Shown one piece after another: positions 41,898-42,404 of a stretch of 42,404 nt of DNA. The translations under genes and the position numbers were made by a program. Position 1 is the first letter of the stretch. Every line of letters starts with the position of its first letter. The DNA lies in assembly GCA_017397305.1 (NCBI GenBank), contig JAFQJB010000027.1, positions 1 to 42,404 on the forward strand, given 5' to 3'. A model generated the notes under the pieces. The model was not told where the DNA came from, did not search any database, and saw only the letters and a program-made list of their open reading frames with translations. The stretch comes from Clostridia bacterium (GTDB lineage Bacteria > Bacillota > Clostridia > Christensenellales > Borkfalkiaceae).

Positions 41898-42164
41898 AAA
41901 AAACCGCCTCAAGATTTCTCTTTGAGACGGGTATTATATACTCGCGGTACCACTCAAATTGTAGTTAAAACTACCACCTTCAAAGTCTAACAACTTCTAT
42001 GCACTGACGTAGCAAACACGGAAAACGCCTACTCGAAATTATCTTTGGGGCTTTCAGCTCGGAAGTGATAAGTCTTTTAGAAACAATTATGCTGATTCGC
42101 ACCTTTCATCAGCTCTCTGTAATAATGGTCTCTAGACCGTCTTCGTCATAGCTATTTTATATTT
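41898..42164 (-). ncRNA. T-box leader controlling the ACT-MBL gene
   Basis: Minus strand. Stem I has the AGAGAGCTGATG...GGTGCGAATCAGC distal signature; the T-box sequence GTGGTACCGCG is at 41943-41953; the terminator is CCGTCTCAA/TTGAGGCGG (41904-41930) followed by six T. The bulge base after UGG is U, which selects a tRNA with A at position 73. Specifier candidate ATC (Ile): it is followed by A and then by the CTTC arm that pairs with GAAG, as in the Bacillus glyQS layout; registers TAT (Tyr) or CTT (Leu) cannot be excluded. Confidence 0.93.
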
Positions 42165-42170
42165 TTCTAA

Positions 42171-42199
42171 ATTATATTCCTATGTTTTTTCTTTGTCAA
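42171..42199 (-). promoter_or_regulatory. T-box transcript promoter
   Basis: TTGACA (42194-42199), 17-base spacer, TATAAT (42171-42176) on the minus strand. Confidence 0.8.
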
Positions 42200-42247
42200 C
42201 AATTTTTAAAAAGTTTTGCAATTTTTTTGATTTTTGCTGGCACATTT

Positions 42248-42334
42248 AGATACTGCCACGTAACGCGCCTTGAGATACTGCCACACCCTAAAGGGACCCT
42301 GGCAGAACTTTGCCCGTCAAGGAAAGCCCGTCAA
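42248..42334. repeat. Cluster of short direct repeats in intergenic DNA
   Basis: AGATACTGCCAC occurs at 42248-42259 and 42273-42284; GCCCGTCAA occurs at 42312-42320 and 42326-42334; AGGGACCCT at 42292-42300 recurs (as its complement) at 40275-40283. I see no gene in 42200-42404. Confidence 0.6.
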
Positions 42335-42387
42335 AGACGAACGAACTACGTTCTCATCTCTTACGGCACAGCCTAAAACAAATAAAG

Positions 42388-42404
42388 CAAGGAAAAAATC
42401 CTTG
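42388..42404 (-). terminator. Terminator-like hairpin at the window edge
   Basis: CAAGGA/TCCTTG 6-bp stem with an A-rich (minus: T-rich) centre; probably ends a minus-strand gene lying to the right of the window. Truncated view, so tentative. Confidence 0.45.

Noticed and set aside
42182..42376. 64-codon plus-strand open frame near the right edge
   Set aside because: Overlaps the T-box promoter and the direct-repeat cluster; product resembles no protein and no start signal is seen.

Overview
The window looks like a chromosomal segment of a spore-forming, low-to-mid GC member of the Firmicutes (Clostridia), probably an uncultured gut-type lineage. The evidence is spoIIID (with a SigE-like promoter) and spoVB, a CIRCE-controlled groESL pair, a T-box leader, a THF riboswitch, an HrcA/HisR-style regulatory layout, a UPF0371 (DUF1846) protein, DUF421/DUF4363 and CpsB/CpsD proteins. 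A genus cannot be named from sequence alone. Most genes are on the minus strand and are tightly packed, with many ATGA or TAATG start/stop overlaps.

Layout, left to right. 1-1602: a P-loop nucleotide kinase cut by the window edge, then a GDSL esterase / DJ-1 pair. 1603-3877: groES-groEL with CIRCE, followed by a structured non-coding stretch. 4017-7261: a membrane-anchored protein of unknown function, then an operon of HPr-kinase-like protein, PqqD-like protein and UPF0371 protein. 7410-10938: an ApbE flavin transferase facing a NitT/TauT-type ABC transporter, with each transcription unit's terminator apparently lying inside the other's last gene. 10939-11442: a 500-nt non-coding, repeat-rich leader. 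11443-20942: spoIIID, a PAP2 phosphatase and a complete histidine operon (hisR/yerC-hisZ-G-D-C-B-H-A-F-IE-hisK). 21049-22200: rpsF-ssb-rpsR. 22211-25617: a 1112-residue single-pass membrane protein made largely of tandem repeats. 25677-31710: cca (predicted leaderless), a diacylglycerol-kinase-like gene, a membrane-anchored YegP-repeat protein, degV and an archaeal-type aspartyl-tRNA synthetase. 31709-36796: a double LysM protein, spoVB, a THF-riboswitch-controlled folate ECF transporter subunit, DUF421-DUF4363 and nagA. 36794-39633: queH with an S51 peptidase, and cpsD-cpsB. 39668-42404: a ferritin-like protein, a T-box-controlled ACT-ACT-metallo-beta-lactamase gene followed by a 43-codon MaoC-like remnant, and repeat-bearing intergenic DNA.

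How the parts work together. The histidine block encodes every step from PRPP to histidinol and histidine, including the HisZ-dependent short HisG and a PHP-type histidinol phosphatase, and begins with its likely TrpR-family regulator. Folate uptake is tied to a THF aptamer. Sporulation genes (spoIIID, spoVB, possibly the LysM gene) are scattered among housekeeping genes. I see no prophage, insertion sequence, CRISPR array, rRNA or tRNA gene.

Best candidates for something under-described are: the T-box-regulated two-ACT MBL gene; the repeat protein with a perfect dyad at its promoter; the long leader of the ABC operon and its shared sequence words with the groEL downstream region; the reciprocal embedded terminators; and the HprK/PqqD/UPF0371 operon, which lacks any visible peptide precursor or radical-SAM partner.
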